A DNA stretch of 64,000 nucleotides from Stentor roeselii (taxonomy: Eukaryota; Ciliophora; Heterotrichea; Heterotrichida; Stentoridae), in the NCBI GenBank assembly GCA_006503475.1, contig RSEH01000039.1, positions 62,001 to 126,000 of the forward strand, written 5' to 3'. Below, in pieces: positions 1 through 7,796 of this stretch (positions are counted from its first letter, which is position 1; the number at the start of each line of letters is the position of its first letter). The position numbers and the translations under genes were made by a program. The notes beneath the pieces are model-generated. The model was not told the DNA's origin and made no database searches. It worked only from the letters and a program-made list of their open reading frames with translations.

Positions 1-1714
1 CAGGGGTTTCATCAGCAGGTATTTGAATCTTATGAACCCTGAGCATATTTTCAAGTTGAGCACATCGATTAGACTTATAATCCAAGTTTTCCTCAGTTTC
101 TCTATGAATCCGGTCATAAGCATCGAGTTCCTCCTGCAGTTGAATAATCGTCTCATCTCTTTCATTCAACCTGGCAGTGAGAGCGATCATGATATCCCTT
201 TGCCTCAACAACAACTGTTTATACCTGTCAATCTGCGCCTTGTCCTCCTCAATCTGTGTCCTTTCCTTCTCAATCTCCTGCAACTTACTCTCATATTCCT
301 TCCTTATCGCCTTCTGCTTCTCTTCAAGAGCCGTGATAAACTGAGGAGTCTCTTCCAACTTCTTCCCTCCAATCAACAACTGAGAATTCATCAACCTTAT
401 TTTTTCCTCTAATTTCCTCTTCTCCTCCTTTTCACTGATAAACTCCTGAGAGCGAATATCAGGTCCTTCACTTTCACGATCGAATTTTCGCCCTTCATCG
501 ATCATTCTTTGCATTTCAAAAACTGCCTTGTTTTTCTGGTCAAGTTCTTGTCGGAGTTTTTTAAGTTCGACTTCGTATTTTCTTAGTAAAGTTTTTTGGT
601 CGATATCTGCGTTGATTTTAGGAATATTTCTGATGTTTTTGGCACGGTTAGCGAATTTTATTGAAGAAAGACTTTCACCGAATGCGTCGATTGCAGGTGA
701 AATCATGGCCATCATAGTTGTTTTACAGTTACCGCCAAGGGAGTCTTCGAGGAGTCGAGTTAGTTTTGAGTCGCGGTAAGGAATGTGCGTCCGAGGCTTG
801 GTGTCTGTTAAGGCGGCGATCACGTTGCCTAACGCGGAAAGGGATTGGTTGATTTTTTTGGATTCTTCTAAACGCTTGCCTGTCGCGCCTGTGACTCGCA
901 CTCGCTCGCTACCTGCAAGGTCGACTAGGTTTAACTTGCCTACTGTTATTTCTTGACCGTCTTCTCCACCTTCAATCATGTGCTCAACGATTATTATGAA
1001 GACTGCGTGGCTTCTTGAACTCACGTCGTTCATCTTTGTACTCGCTGTCGCTCGTGTTGTTTCTCCTTTTTGCATTAGGCTGCATATGTCAGCTGGACTG
1101 CGTACAGCCCATTCACTAAGCCCTTCAACAAAAACCCCTCTTCTTTTCTCCTCCCTGATCTGCAAAGTACCTCTATCCGGTTTTAACAAATCCGAAATGA
1201 ACTCATTATAAATCTGAAGATAAGAAGCTCTAACCATGAAAGTCGCATTCGCACTTTGCGAAGATTCAATAAACTTAAAAATCTCTTCAGAAGCCCTAGG
1301 AACAATTCCCCTCTGAGGATCAGTAGAGTTATACTTAAACCCTTCCATGGTATAAGTTTTTCCAGTTCCAGTTTGTCCATAAGCCAAAAGTGTTGCATTA
1401 TACCCTTCAAGCACTGACAAAACAGCAGCCCTTGCAGTGTTTTCATAGACTTGCACCTGGGTAGAGTCCTGGTCGTATATATAATCAAAAGTAAAGTGAT
1501 GATATGTCACCAGGCCCGGGTTTTCTTGAATGTCCTGTTCGCGCTCCATGTCATTCGAAGCAGCTCCAAGGTACTCCAATACAGAGATTTGCTTGTGGTC
1601 TGGACTCACTGAAACAATAGGAGAAAAGCCGTAGTAAGAGTCGATTTCTCGGGGCAAAGGAGGACGCACTCTAATCACTACTTTAAAATTTTCACGGTTG
1701 TCACTTGAGACCAT
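1..1714 (-). CDS. Kinesin, N-terminal motor (3' end outside window)
   Basis: Microtubule motor ATPase. Translating the minus strand from the ATG at 1714 gives an uninterrupted frame to position 1, so at least 571 residues are present and the C-terminus is missing. The motor starts at once (VVIRVRPP near residue 12). The P-loop GQTGTGKT is at about 113-120, switch I appears as NDVSSRSH and switch II as LVDLAGSE near residue 258. A neck and a long heptad-rich coiled coil follow from about residue 330 to the edge. Motor-first order makes it a plus-end-type N-kinesin by architecture, but I cannot assign a subfamily. The insert between the first strand and the P-loop is somewhat long, with a DMEREQD stretch. 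No intron is needed. The gene reads away from the PhoD-like gene, with 152 bp between them. Confidence 0.93.
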   Translation of the reverse strand, partial: MVSSDNRENFKVVIRVRPPLPREIDSYYGFSPIVSVSPDHKQISVLEYLGAASNDMEREQDIQENPGLVTYHHFTFDYIYDQDSTQVQVYENTARAAVLSVLEGYNATLLAYGQTGTGKTYTMEGFKYNSTDPQRGIVPRASEEIFKFIESSQSANATFMVRASYLQIYNEFISDLLKPDRGTLQIREEKRRGVFVEGLSEWAVRSPADICSLMQKGETTRATASTKMNDVSSRSHAVFIIIVEHMIEGGEDGQEITVGKLNLVDLAGSERVRVTGATGKRLEESKKINQSLSALGNVIAALTDTKPRTHIPYRDSKLTRLLEDSLGGNCKTTMMAMISPAIDAFGESLSSIKFANRAKNIRNIPKINADIDQKTLLRKYEVELKKLRQELDQKNKAVFEMQRMIDEGRKFDRESEGPDIRSQEFISEKEEKRKLEEKIRLMNSQLLIGGKKLEETPQFITALEEKQKAIRKEYESKLQEIEKERTQIEEDKAQIDRYKQLLLRQRDIMIALTARLNERDETIIQLQEELDAYDRIHRETEENLDYKSNRCAQLENMLRVHKIQIPADETP

Positions 1715-1866
1715 GTTCGAGAACTGGTAAGTGCTCGATGTTAAACTTGCTGGGGTACTCGCTGAGTTACGACTGTCGAAACCTGAGTTGTATAAGTTGC
1801 GGGAATCGTACATTTATTTGATAGGTTTGGCTTCATTCTGGAATAGAAATGATAAAATAAGATTAG

Positions 1867-2982
1867 TTAGTAAGAGTTTGAGTATTTCCTTAAAAAGATC
1901 AGGAAACTTGTGGAAATCAAGAAAATTGGTAAATGGAGAATTAGGATGCAGGAGAATAGGTGATTGTAGTGCCTTGTCTTTGGATCTGTTAAACAGATCG
2001 TTGGTGATTTTTCGAGCTTTGTGGTTAGGTAGGATAGTTGGTAGTGTTCTTCAATGAGAACTTGTCCTTGTGTGTCTCTTAGACTTGTCGTGAGTAGGTT
2101 TTCATCGAAGTCGATTTCAAGAATCGCGAAATGTTTCGCGAAAACTCTTAAATTTGAATGATAAGACAAGGCATTCGTGATGTGAATATACCAAACAGCG
2201 AGAGGTCCATAAATAGTCGCTTCTGTATGTGAAAGGCCAGAAGAAGTTACTTCAAGTAACGGAAAATTTCCACATTTATTGAGTAAAATTTCTCCGAAAT
2301 GAATATCTCCAGTTAAAAGAATGACTCCAGGCCGGTCTTTAATAAGATTTAAAAGTCTTACCCTGCTGAAATCGTCCCATCTTTCAGTATAAGCAGCGAA
2401 TCTATCCTCAACATTTACCTGAAGTCCACTGGCAATGAGGGTGACCGGGTATTCCACTTCCAGCTGCTCTTTCAGCCAAGCCCACTGCACATCTCCAAGA
2501 ACATCTTTATCAACGACTCTAAAGTACCTGACATCAAGCATAATAATCCTCACTTTTTCATTTACAATCTCAGTGCGGTAAACTCCTTCATGGTCCACAG
2601 TAAAGTTGATAAACTTCATAAACATTTCCTGTGACTCCTTCTTCAAAGAAAAGCCTGAATTTGAGTCGTTTTCGCCGAAGTCATGATCGTCCCATATCCC
2701 AGTCACCCGGGTGGTGGTTAAAAGTCGCTGATAAGAAGGATTTTCTCTTAAAACATCATATTGCCGCTGCCAGGCAGGTAAGAACTTTTCCGACATTTCA
2801 AATGGAAAACTTTCTAAATCCGCATAAACCACATCGCCGAGCCATACCCAAACATCAGGCAGGTACTTTGAAATAGAATCAAAAATCTCATAATTCGACT
2901 GTCGAAGATGCCCATGACATGAGCCGAAAGCGATTTTAGTCTTTTCTGCCGCTGTCAGATGCAACAGCATCAAAGCCAACAT
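1867..2982 (-). CDS. PhoD-like metallophosphatase, secreted or membrane-anchored
   Basis: A 371-residue protein of the PhoD/alkaline phosphatase D-like calcineurin-fold family, expected to hydrolyse phosphomono- or diesters in the secretory pathway or at the cell surface. A short hydrophobic N-terminus (MLALMLLHLTAAE) looks like a signal peptide. Metal-binding signatures follow: FGSCH near residue 19, WLGDVVYAD near 48, GIWDDHDFGEND near 96 and TGDIHFGE near 225. A hydrophobic segment near the C-terminus (about 343-363) followed by RKYSNSY suggests a single-pass anchor. The start is an ATG inside a palindrome shared with the divergent neighbour at 2989, with only 6 bp between the two start codons. 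Substrate unknown. Confidence 0.88.
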   Translation of the reverse strand: MLALMLLHLTAAEKTKIAFGSCHGHLRQSNYEIFDSISKYLPDVWVWLGDVVYADLESFPFEMSEKFLPAWQRQYDVLRENPSYQRLLTTTRVTGIWDDHDFGENDSNSGFSLKKESQEMFMKFINFTVDHEGVYRTEIVNEKVRIIMLDVRYFRVVDKDVLGDVQWAWLKEQLEVEYPVTLIASGLQVNVEDRFAAYTERWDDFSRVRLLNLIKDRPGVILLTGDIHFGEILLNKCGNFPLLEVTSSGLSHTEATIYGPLAVWYIHITNALSYHSNLRVFAKHFAILEIDFDENLLTTSLRDTQGQVLIEEHYQLSYLTTKLEKSPTICLTDPKTRHYNHLFSCILILHLPIFLISTSFLIFLRKYSNSY

Positions 2983-2991
2983 TTATAAATG
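2980..2991. promoter_or_regulatory. Palindromic start-start junction of divergent genes
   Basis: The sequence CATTTATAAATG is a perfect 12-bp palindrome that contains the ATG of both divergent genes, separated only by TTATAA. Any core promoter and 5' UTR for each gene must therefore overlap the coding sequence of the other, or the real starts lie further downstream. Confidence 0.7.
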
Positions 2992-3702
2992 ATTCAAGTT
3001 TTCAAGGACAATAAACTTTCAGCGACTTTTGAGAAACCTGAAAGTTTTGACTTGCTTTTTGAAAAGATTTGTAAGGTTTATAGGGCTGAACCTGAAAGAG
3101 TTGTTATTGCTTGGCTTGAGGAAAATAATGATAAGACTTTTTTGGAACGTGATGAAGAATATCGAGTTGCTTGTGAGAATCGGGAAACTGTTGATGTTGT
3201 TGCTTTTGTGAAGGGTAAAGAATGGACTGCTCGACAGTTGAAAGTCGCTGGGGCTGGACTGGGTGTTGTTCTTTTTTTCTCTCATTTTTGGTTTGAGTTG
3301 CCTTTTTGGTTTGTTCCTTTCTTGGCATGGAGTTTGGTTTATGCGAATTTTGAGATGGTTTATTATATCTTGTGGGAAGGACAGAGTTTGATGTACTGGG
3401 CACCTTTTACTCTTCCTTTTGTTTATTTTGTTTTTCTTTGTTGGCATTGGTTGAATTATGTTGCTCGTGTTAAGAGGGTCTCGAAGACGAGAGTTTTTTA
3501 TTTTTGCTTTTTTGGATCGAATTTAATTCCGAATAGTTTCGGGTTTTTAAGCTCGATGATCGCTATTTTGTGGATGGTTCAGGCTTTGCTGAATATTGCC
3601 TTGCATAAGATGAGACCGCTTAGTTCAAAAGATATGAATTTTTTAAGTGTTTTAGGGATTCATTTGGTCTGTGCTGTTGCGAGAGTTATTTACTTTTACT
3701 AA
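2989..3702 (+). CDS. Multi-pass membrane protein with N-terminal PB1/ubiquitin-like fold
   Basis: A 237-residue protein. Residues 1-75 read like a PB1 or ubiquitin-like domain: a beta hairpin (IQVFKDNKLSATF), a helix, then WLEENNDKTFLERDEEYRVA, which resembles the acidic OPCA stretch of PB1 domains. About five aromatic-rich membrane segments follow (about 90-128, 130-160, 170-200, 215-237). The order (ubiquitin-like fold, then membrane helices) recalls the very-long-chain enoyl-CoA reductase TECR, but the C-terminal reductase part is not present, so I do not assign that function. Role unknown. It is divergent from the PhoD-like gene. Confidence 0.75.
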   Translation: MIQVFKDNKLSATFEKPESFDLLFEKICKVYRAEPERVVIAWLEENNDKTFLERDEEYRVACENRETVDVVAFVKGKEWTARQLKVAGAGLGVVLFFSHFWFELPFWFVPFLAWSLVYANFEMVYYILWEGQSLMYWAPFTLPFVYFVFLCWHWLNYVARVKRVSKTRVFYFCFFGSNLIPNSFGFLSSMIAILWMVQALLNIALHKMRPLSSKDMNFLSVLGIHLVCAVARVIYFY

Positions 3703-3808
3703 GTAAGGCTATTAGTTAAGGTTCTTTTTATGATTCTTTAACAGTTTACAGATTTTAAAAGATAATAAAATTCTTTGGTAGTTTTAATCTCAGTATAATT
3801 TTATCTAG

Positions 3809-4372
3809 TTAAATAATCAAGCACTTACATTTTTCTTCCCCGTCGACGCTTTCATTGCAAAGCTGCAAAGCGACTTGCTCTAAACGATCTCTAAGTTCTT
3901 TATTTTCCTCTGATGCTAGTTGAATCATCCGTTGTTCTTCATTAATAAGTTTTTTACTTTTTTCTCGAGTAGAGTTGATTTCTCTGACTTTTTCTAAAAA
4001 CATCTGCAATTTCGACAGGTCGTCACCACCTTCGTCTTTTGGCTGAACAGTAAACTTTTCATGAGTTTTTTCATGTTTTTCTGGCTTTTCTTCAGTGATG
4101 GAACTAAAAAGTTCTTTGGACTTTGCCTTTAATTTTCTCACTTTAAAGTTTAAAGCTTCAAGAATTTGTGCATTTTTCTTCTTGATGTCTTCAAGAGAGA
4201 CTGAATCTTTGAGGTCGGAATCGGAGAAGGATAGGTCTTGACTTGAGTTTACAGATGGGAAATTATTTGAAGTGAGAACAGAACTTGTTGACATCCCTGG
4301 ACAGTCTTCGTTCGAAGCGGAGAGACCGGATTGGCTTTTGTAGGAATCCTTTGATTGAAATCGGTAGCTCAT
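3809..4372 (-). CDS. Coiled-coil protein with C-terminal CaaX box
   Basis: A 187-residue protein not recognised by family. The N-terminal 70 residues are Ser-rich and probably disordered. From about 60 to 175 it is charged and heptad-rich (coiled coil), with a Lys/Glu/His-rich stretch near 105. The last residues are KCKCLII, a CaaX box (C-L-I-I) with another Cys two residues earlier. This would allow prenylation, probably geranylgeranylation given the terminal Ile, plus palmitoylation, and so attachment to a membrane. The ATG at 4372 is preceded by an A/T-rich leader. The CaaX interpretation depends on the stop at 3809; I see no 15- or 16-nt intron there that would extend the frame. Confidence 0.75.
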   Translation of the reverse strand: MSYRFQSKDSYKSQSGLSASNEDCPGMSTSSVLTSNNFPSVNSSQDLSFSDSDLKDSVSLEDIKKKNAQILEALNFKVRKLKAKSKELFSSITEEKPEKHEKTHEKFTVQPKDEGGDDLSKLQMFLEKVREINSTREKSKKLINEEQRMIQLASEENKELRDRLEQVALQLCNESVDGEEKCKCLII

Positions 4373-4560
4373 TAATTTTCAATTATCGGAAATTAATTCA
4401 AGCCATGAAAGTTCTTAATGAATTAGTTGGAGAAAATGTTTAACTTTAAATTTTTTGTTTTTTTTTGGGAAGAAGGTATTAAAAGTTTGTAAGGATTTTG
4501 GGAATCAATTGAATAAATAATTCAAAATCTAAATTAACTTTACCAAAACATCCCATGATC

Positions 4561-5106
4561 CTACTCCAACCTTTTTCCTTTGGCACTTTTTACATATCCT
4601 CCAGTTTTCTCCTTCTTACTAACATTCAATTTGATATCAGGAACCGCGAAATCCTTAAGATTAAAGACAAATCCAATATCATCAGAGTTGCTTAACAAAC
4701 TTTCATGATTAGGCTGAGCAGGTTGTTCAAGTTCCTGTTTTTTCGGTCCAATAATCCTTCCACCATCCAATTCATTCGACGAGTCCACAGTGCTAAGTGA
4801 CTTGCTAGCTTTTTTCCTATTAACCATTCTAAAAACACTATTTCCACCAACAACTCCCGATTCCAAAACCATTTCATCAGGCAATTCTTTCCCATCCTGC
4901 CAAATTTCACATCCTTTCTCCGGCAGACTTTTTTTAAGCTGCAAGACAGTCATGCCAGAGTCGACATTAACAGTAAAAATCTTGCAAGAGTCCTCACAAT
5001 AAACCGAAACAGTTCCTTTTCTGTTTTTTCTTCCAGAAGTGCCAGGAGTTGGTCGAATTCTCTGATTTTGCGGCACTTCTCCTGAAAATGTGTGAGTTTG
5101 TCCCAT
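4561..5106 (-). CDS. Ubiquitin-like domain protein with potential N-myristoylation site
   Basis: A 181-residue protein. Residues 31-95 fit a ubiquitin-like fold: GTVSVYCEDSCKIFTVNV (two strands), SGMTVLQLKKSL (helix start), then IWQDGKELPDEMVL and a last hydrophobic strand VFRMV. There is no C-terminal Gly-Gly after the domain, so it is a domain protein and not a conjugated modifier. The N-terminus MGQTHTFSG has Gly2 and a Thr/Ser pattern compatible with N-myristoylation. The C-terminal 85 residues are polar and Lys-rich. It is 12 bp downstream of the LITAF gene on the same strand. Role unknown. Confidence 0.75.
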   Translation of the reverse strand: MGQTHTFSGEVPQNQRIRPTPGTSGRKNRKGTVSVYCEDSCKIFTVNVDSGMTVLQLKKSLPEKGCEIWQDGKELPDEMVLESGVVGGNSVFRMVNRKKASKSLSTVDSSNELDGGRIIGPKKQELEQPAQPNHESLLSNSDDIGFVFNLKDFAVPDIKLNVSKKEKTGGYVKSAKGKRLE

Positions 5107-5118
5107 ATTATAACCTAT

Positions 5119-5472
5119 CTACGGCGGCTTCACAAACAGCAGTTTTCCACAATGGCTGCAGTAATGATGACTGTCTTTACATGGCTCTAGAACAAGAGGT
5201 ACAAAGCAAAAAGGAAAGCAAAAACAGCAGAGAATGATGCAGACTGTCCAGGCGGATTCACCTAATCTTTTTTTTAACAATGAAAGTCCTTCGTGCTTGC
5301 AAAAAGGACATTCGAAGAAGACTGGGTTCGTATAGTCTTGCCTTTTTTGGATTGGCGGGGAGAGGGATGATGGAAGTTCTTCTTTTTCTCGCAGGTATTG
5401 GTGTAGGTTACGAGGTGCCTGCTGTTGAGGGTATTTAGGGATTGGGATGCTCTGGTCGCTGAGGGTGTCCAT
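5119..5472 (-). CDS. LITAF-domain (SIMPLE-like) zinc membrane protein
   Basis: A 117-residue protein with a Pro/Gln-rich N-terminus and a full LITAF domain: CPFC at 55-58, a hydrophobic Cys-rich insert at about 74-95 (VCIILCCFCFPFCFVPLVL) and HYCSHCGKLL at 103-112. In this family the two CxxC halves form one zinc site and the hydrophobic part dips into the cytosolic face of late endosome or lysosome membranes. Length and order match the family. The gene lies tandem with the ubiquitin-like gene, 12 bp away, so the upstream gene must end its transcript in almost no space. Confidence 0.92.
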   Translation of the reverse strand: MDTLSDQSIPIPKYPQQQAPRNLHQYLREKEELPSSLSPPIQKRQDYTNPVFFECPFCKHEGLSLLKKRLGESAWTVCIILCCFCFPFCFVPLVLEPCKDSHHYCSHCGKLLFVKPP

Positions 5473-5598
5473 TTAGCAGAAGATTATAGATTAGGTGTTG
5501 ATTTTAGATTTTCAACTGGGTTTTCATGAGGTTTGGAGAGATTTATGCCACCAGTTAGAACTTTGAACTATAATGGATAAGACTTTCTGCGGTTTACA

Positions 5599-7464
5599 TT
5601 ATTTACTTGGCTGCAAGACAGACCAGCCGTCTACTTTTTGCGATGTTTCAGCTTCCAGCTTTCCAAACATCTTCTCCGACGAAACCTGCTTCATCACTCT
5701 TCTAATCGGCTTGAAAGGAGGTGGAGGTATATCTTTATTCAAAATATCATCGAAATTAATATCTGAAAAAAACCTGTGTTCTTTTAACTCTTCCACGTCC
5801 TTTTTCGATGCTCCAAGTCGTTTATGCACATCTCTATTCATAAGTTCACGAATAATCAACTTGCAATCTTCACTTAAAAAAGGAGGAAATTTCAATTCAG
5901 CCTTTTGAATATTGCTAAACATTTGCTCTCGATTCGGTGAATAAAAAGGTGGACTTCCAGTGACCATCTCAAAAGTAAGAACTCCAAGTAAATACCAATC
6001 AACAGACCTGGTATGTCCAGCCCGTTTCAGCATTTCAGGTGCTAAATACGCGATTGAGCCACAAAAAGACTTAGACAACTGTTCGTCACTCACTCCTTCT
6101 TTAGAAAGTCCGAAATCAGTGAGTCTTGCATGACCGTCTTTATCAAGAACAACATTTTCCGGTTTTAAATCTCGAAATAAAATTCCATTTTTATGAAGTT
6201 CTCCTAAAGCCAATGCAATTTCTGCCATGTAAAACTTTGCCTTTTCTTCTGAAAATTTCTTTTCACGGGTCAAGTGAGTGCCTAGGTCGCCATTGGGGCA
6301 GAAGTCCATGACCATGACGAGTCTTTCTGGAGTTTGAAAGGCGTAATTCAGTTTTACTATGAAGGGATGTGTTATGTGAAGCAAGATATTTCTTTCAGTG
6401 AATGCGTAACGAACGAGGTTACTTCCAAGAACTTTCTCTTTTTTTAGCACTTTGAGAGCGAATTGTTCTTTAGTGTCTATTTTTTCAACAAGGTAGACTT
6501 CACCGAAACTGCCTCGCCCTAGTTGAAGGATTCCAGAAAAGTCTTTTGGACCTACTTTACTTGGAGGCATGTCTATAAAATCAAAGGCTTTTCGGGATTT
6601 TTGTCGAAAAACTAGTCTTGGTCTTTCATTAAAAGTTTTCACATCTTTATCATTAACCTTTTGACTGAGTTTAGCAAGGATTTTATTGACATAGTCTTCA
6701 CGTGAGTTATGTAGTAAAGTCCTTCCAAGAGTATTCCTGGAATACTCAGTTCTCAACACAGGAACCTTCTTAGTCTTAGAGTAGTCATCAAAAACTGCAT
6801 AAGTTTCATAATTCAAAGCAAGACAAAAAGGAGTCCTTCCAAATGAGTTCATAAGGAACAATGGAGCCTTGACAAGAAGCCACTCAACAATATCAACATA
6901 TCCTTGCATAGAAGCATAGTGAAGGGCAGTGTTATTTTCCAAATCCTTCAAATTGACATCAGCTCCTGAAGCCACCAAAAGTTTGACGACCTTTAAGTGA
7001 TTATGAATCGTCGCCAAGTGAAGAGGGGTCCGGGCGATGGAAGTCCTTGCATTTAAATCAGCCTTGCAGGAGTTGATGATAATCTTTAAGATTTTTTTAT
7101 AACCGTAAGCACTTGCCATGTGAACTGCTGTCCACTCGTTAAGTCCTTTAGCGTTGGGATCAGCTGTGAAATGAGAGTACTTTTCTTTGTCTAGAACTTT
7201 TTCTACTGATTCTTCGTCGTTTTGTTGAACGTATTCCCAGAGACTTGTGTTCATTTTACGCATCAGGTTACGATATTCCTCGGTTTCTGAGAAGATTTCT
7301 AGGGAGGATTTTTTCACGTTTTCGAGAGTTGATTCTAAAACTAGGTCGGACTTTACTATGGAGTTTGGCGTTAGGACTGAGTTTTCGTCGTCTTCTTGCT
7401 CTTCTTCGATGCTGTCCAGCGTGTCGAAGTGTTTTGGAATTGATACTGTTGGACGGTCTGACAT
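5599..7464 (-). CDS. Ankyrin-repeat AGC-type Ser/Thr protein kinase
   Basis: A 621-residue protein. I place the start at the ATG at 7464 (MSDRPTV); the frame is open 90 bp further upstream but without an ATG. About four ankyrin repeats lie at 105-235. The kinase domain runs from about 308 to 575: Gly loop GRGSFGEV at 316-323, ATP Lys338, helix-C Glu357, RDLKPEN at 431-437, DFG at 450-452 and LAPE near 474. All catalytic residues are present. AGC features are the RDLKPEN form with Phe before Arg and the PPFKP tail motif. The activation segment reads FCGSIAYLAPE, where most AGC kinases have TFCGTPEYLAPE. No clear hydrophobic motif is visible in the last 30 residues. Ankyrin-AGC fusions are common in protists. 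Substrates unknown. Confidence 0.93.
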   Translation of the reverse strand: MSDRPTVSIPKHFDTLDSIEEEQEDDENSVLTPNSIVKSDLVLESTLENVKKSSLEIFSETEEYRNLMRKMNTSLWEYVQQNDEESVEKVLDKEKYSHFTADPNAKGLNEWTAVHMASAYGYKKILKIIINSCKADLNARTSIARTPLHLATIHNHLKVVKLLVASGADVNLKDLENNTALHYASMQGYVDIVEWLLVKAPLFLMNSFGRTPFCLALNYETYAVFDDYSKTKKVPVLRTEYSRNTLGRTLLHNSREDYVNKILAKLSQKVNDKDVKTFNERPRLVFRQKSRKAFDFIDMPPSKVGPKDFSGILQLGRGSFGEVYLVEKIDTKEQFALKVLKKEKVLGSNLVRYAFTERNILLHITHPFIVKLNYAFQTPERLVMVMDFCPNGDLGTHLTREKKFSEEKAKFYMAEIALALGELHKNGILFRDLKPENVVLDKDGHARLTDFGLSKEGVSDEQLSKSFCGSIAYLAPEMLKRAGHTRSVDWYLLGVLTFEMVTGSPPFYSPNREQMFSNIQKAELKFPPFLSEDCKLIIRELMNRDVHKRLGASKKDVEELKEHRFFSDINFDDILNKDIPPPPFKPIRRVMKQVSSEKMFGKLEAETSQKVDGWSVLQPSK

Positions 7465-7796
7465 GGAATGTCTTTGTTTATTAAAGGTAAATGAATTTAC
7501 TTGTAATATGATGCAAGTTAAAATAAGACTAAAAGGCTTGATTATATAAATCAAATAATTAAAGCTAATTACCTAAAGTCCATTAATTAAAAACTAACAC
7601 AACCACCTTCTAAACCTCTCTAAAACCCTCCAAAAACCCACAACTCCAAAAAACCATTCAAAACCCAATCCAACCCAATCAAAACCAACCCAAACCCACT
7701 TCCCCCTCCAGCCAAAACCAAAACCAAGCCAATTCTAACCCAACCCAACTGAAACCGAGTGGAAGTTCATACAAATCCCGCTAAATATATTTAAAA
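7465..7796. other. Intergenic region between divergent genes; G-poor, C-rich leader
   Basis: 332 bp between the starts of the ankyrin kinase (minus) and a coiled-coil gene (plus). About 7590-7745 is strikingly poor in G and rich in C and A on the plus strand, with many repeats of the type CCAAC, CCCAA and AAACC. I see no ORF, RNA gene or exact repeat array. It must hold both promoters. Confidence 0.6.

Noticed and set aside
5599-7554. Start of the ankyrin kinase 30 codons further upstream, giving a signal-peptide-like end
   Set aside because: That frame starts with TTG and has no ATG before 7464. A secretory signal on a cytosolic kinase with ankyrin repeats is also implausible.
7590-7745. 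Degenerate telomere-like or satellite array (CCCAA, AACCC runs)
   Set aside because: No constant repeat unit is present, and coding genes continue on both sides. It is a G-poor stretch, not an internal telomere.
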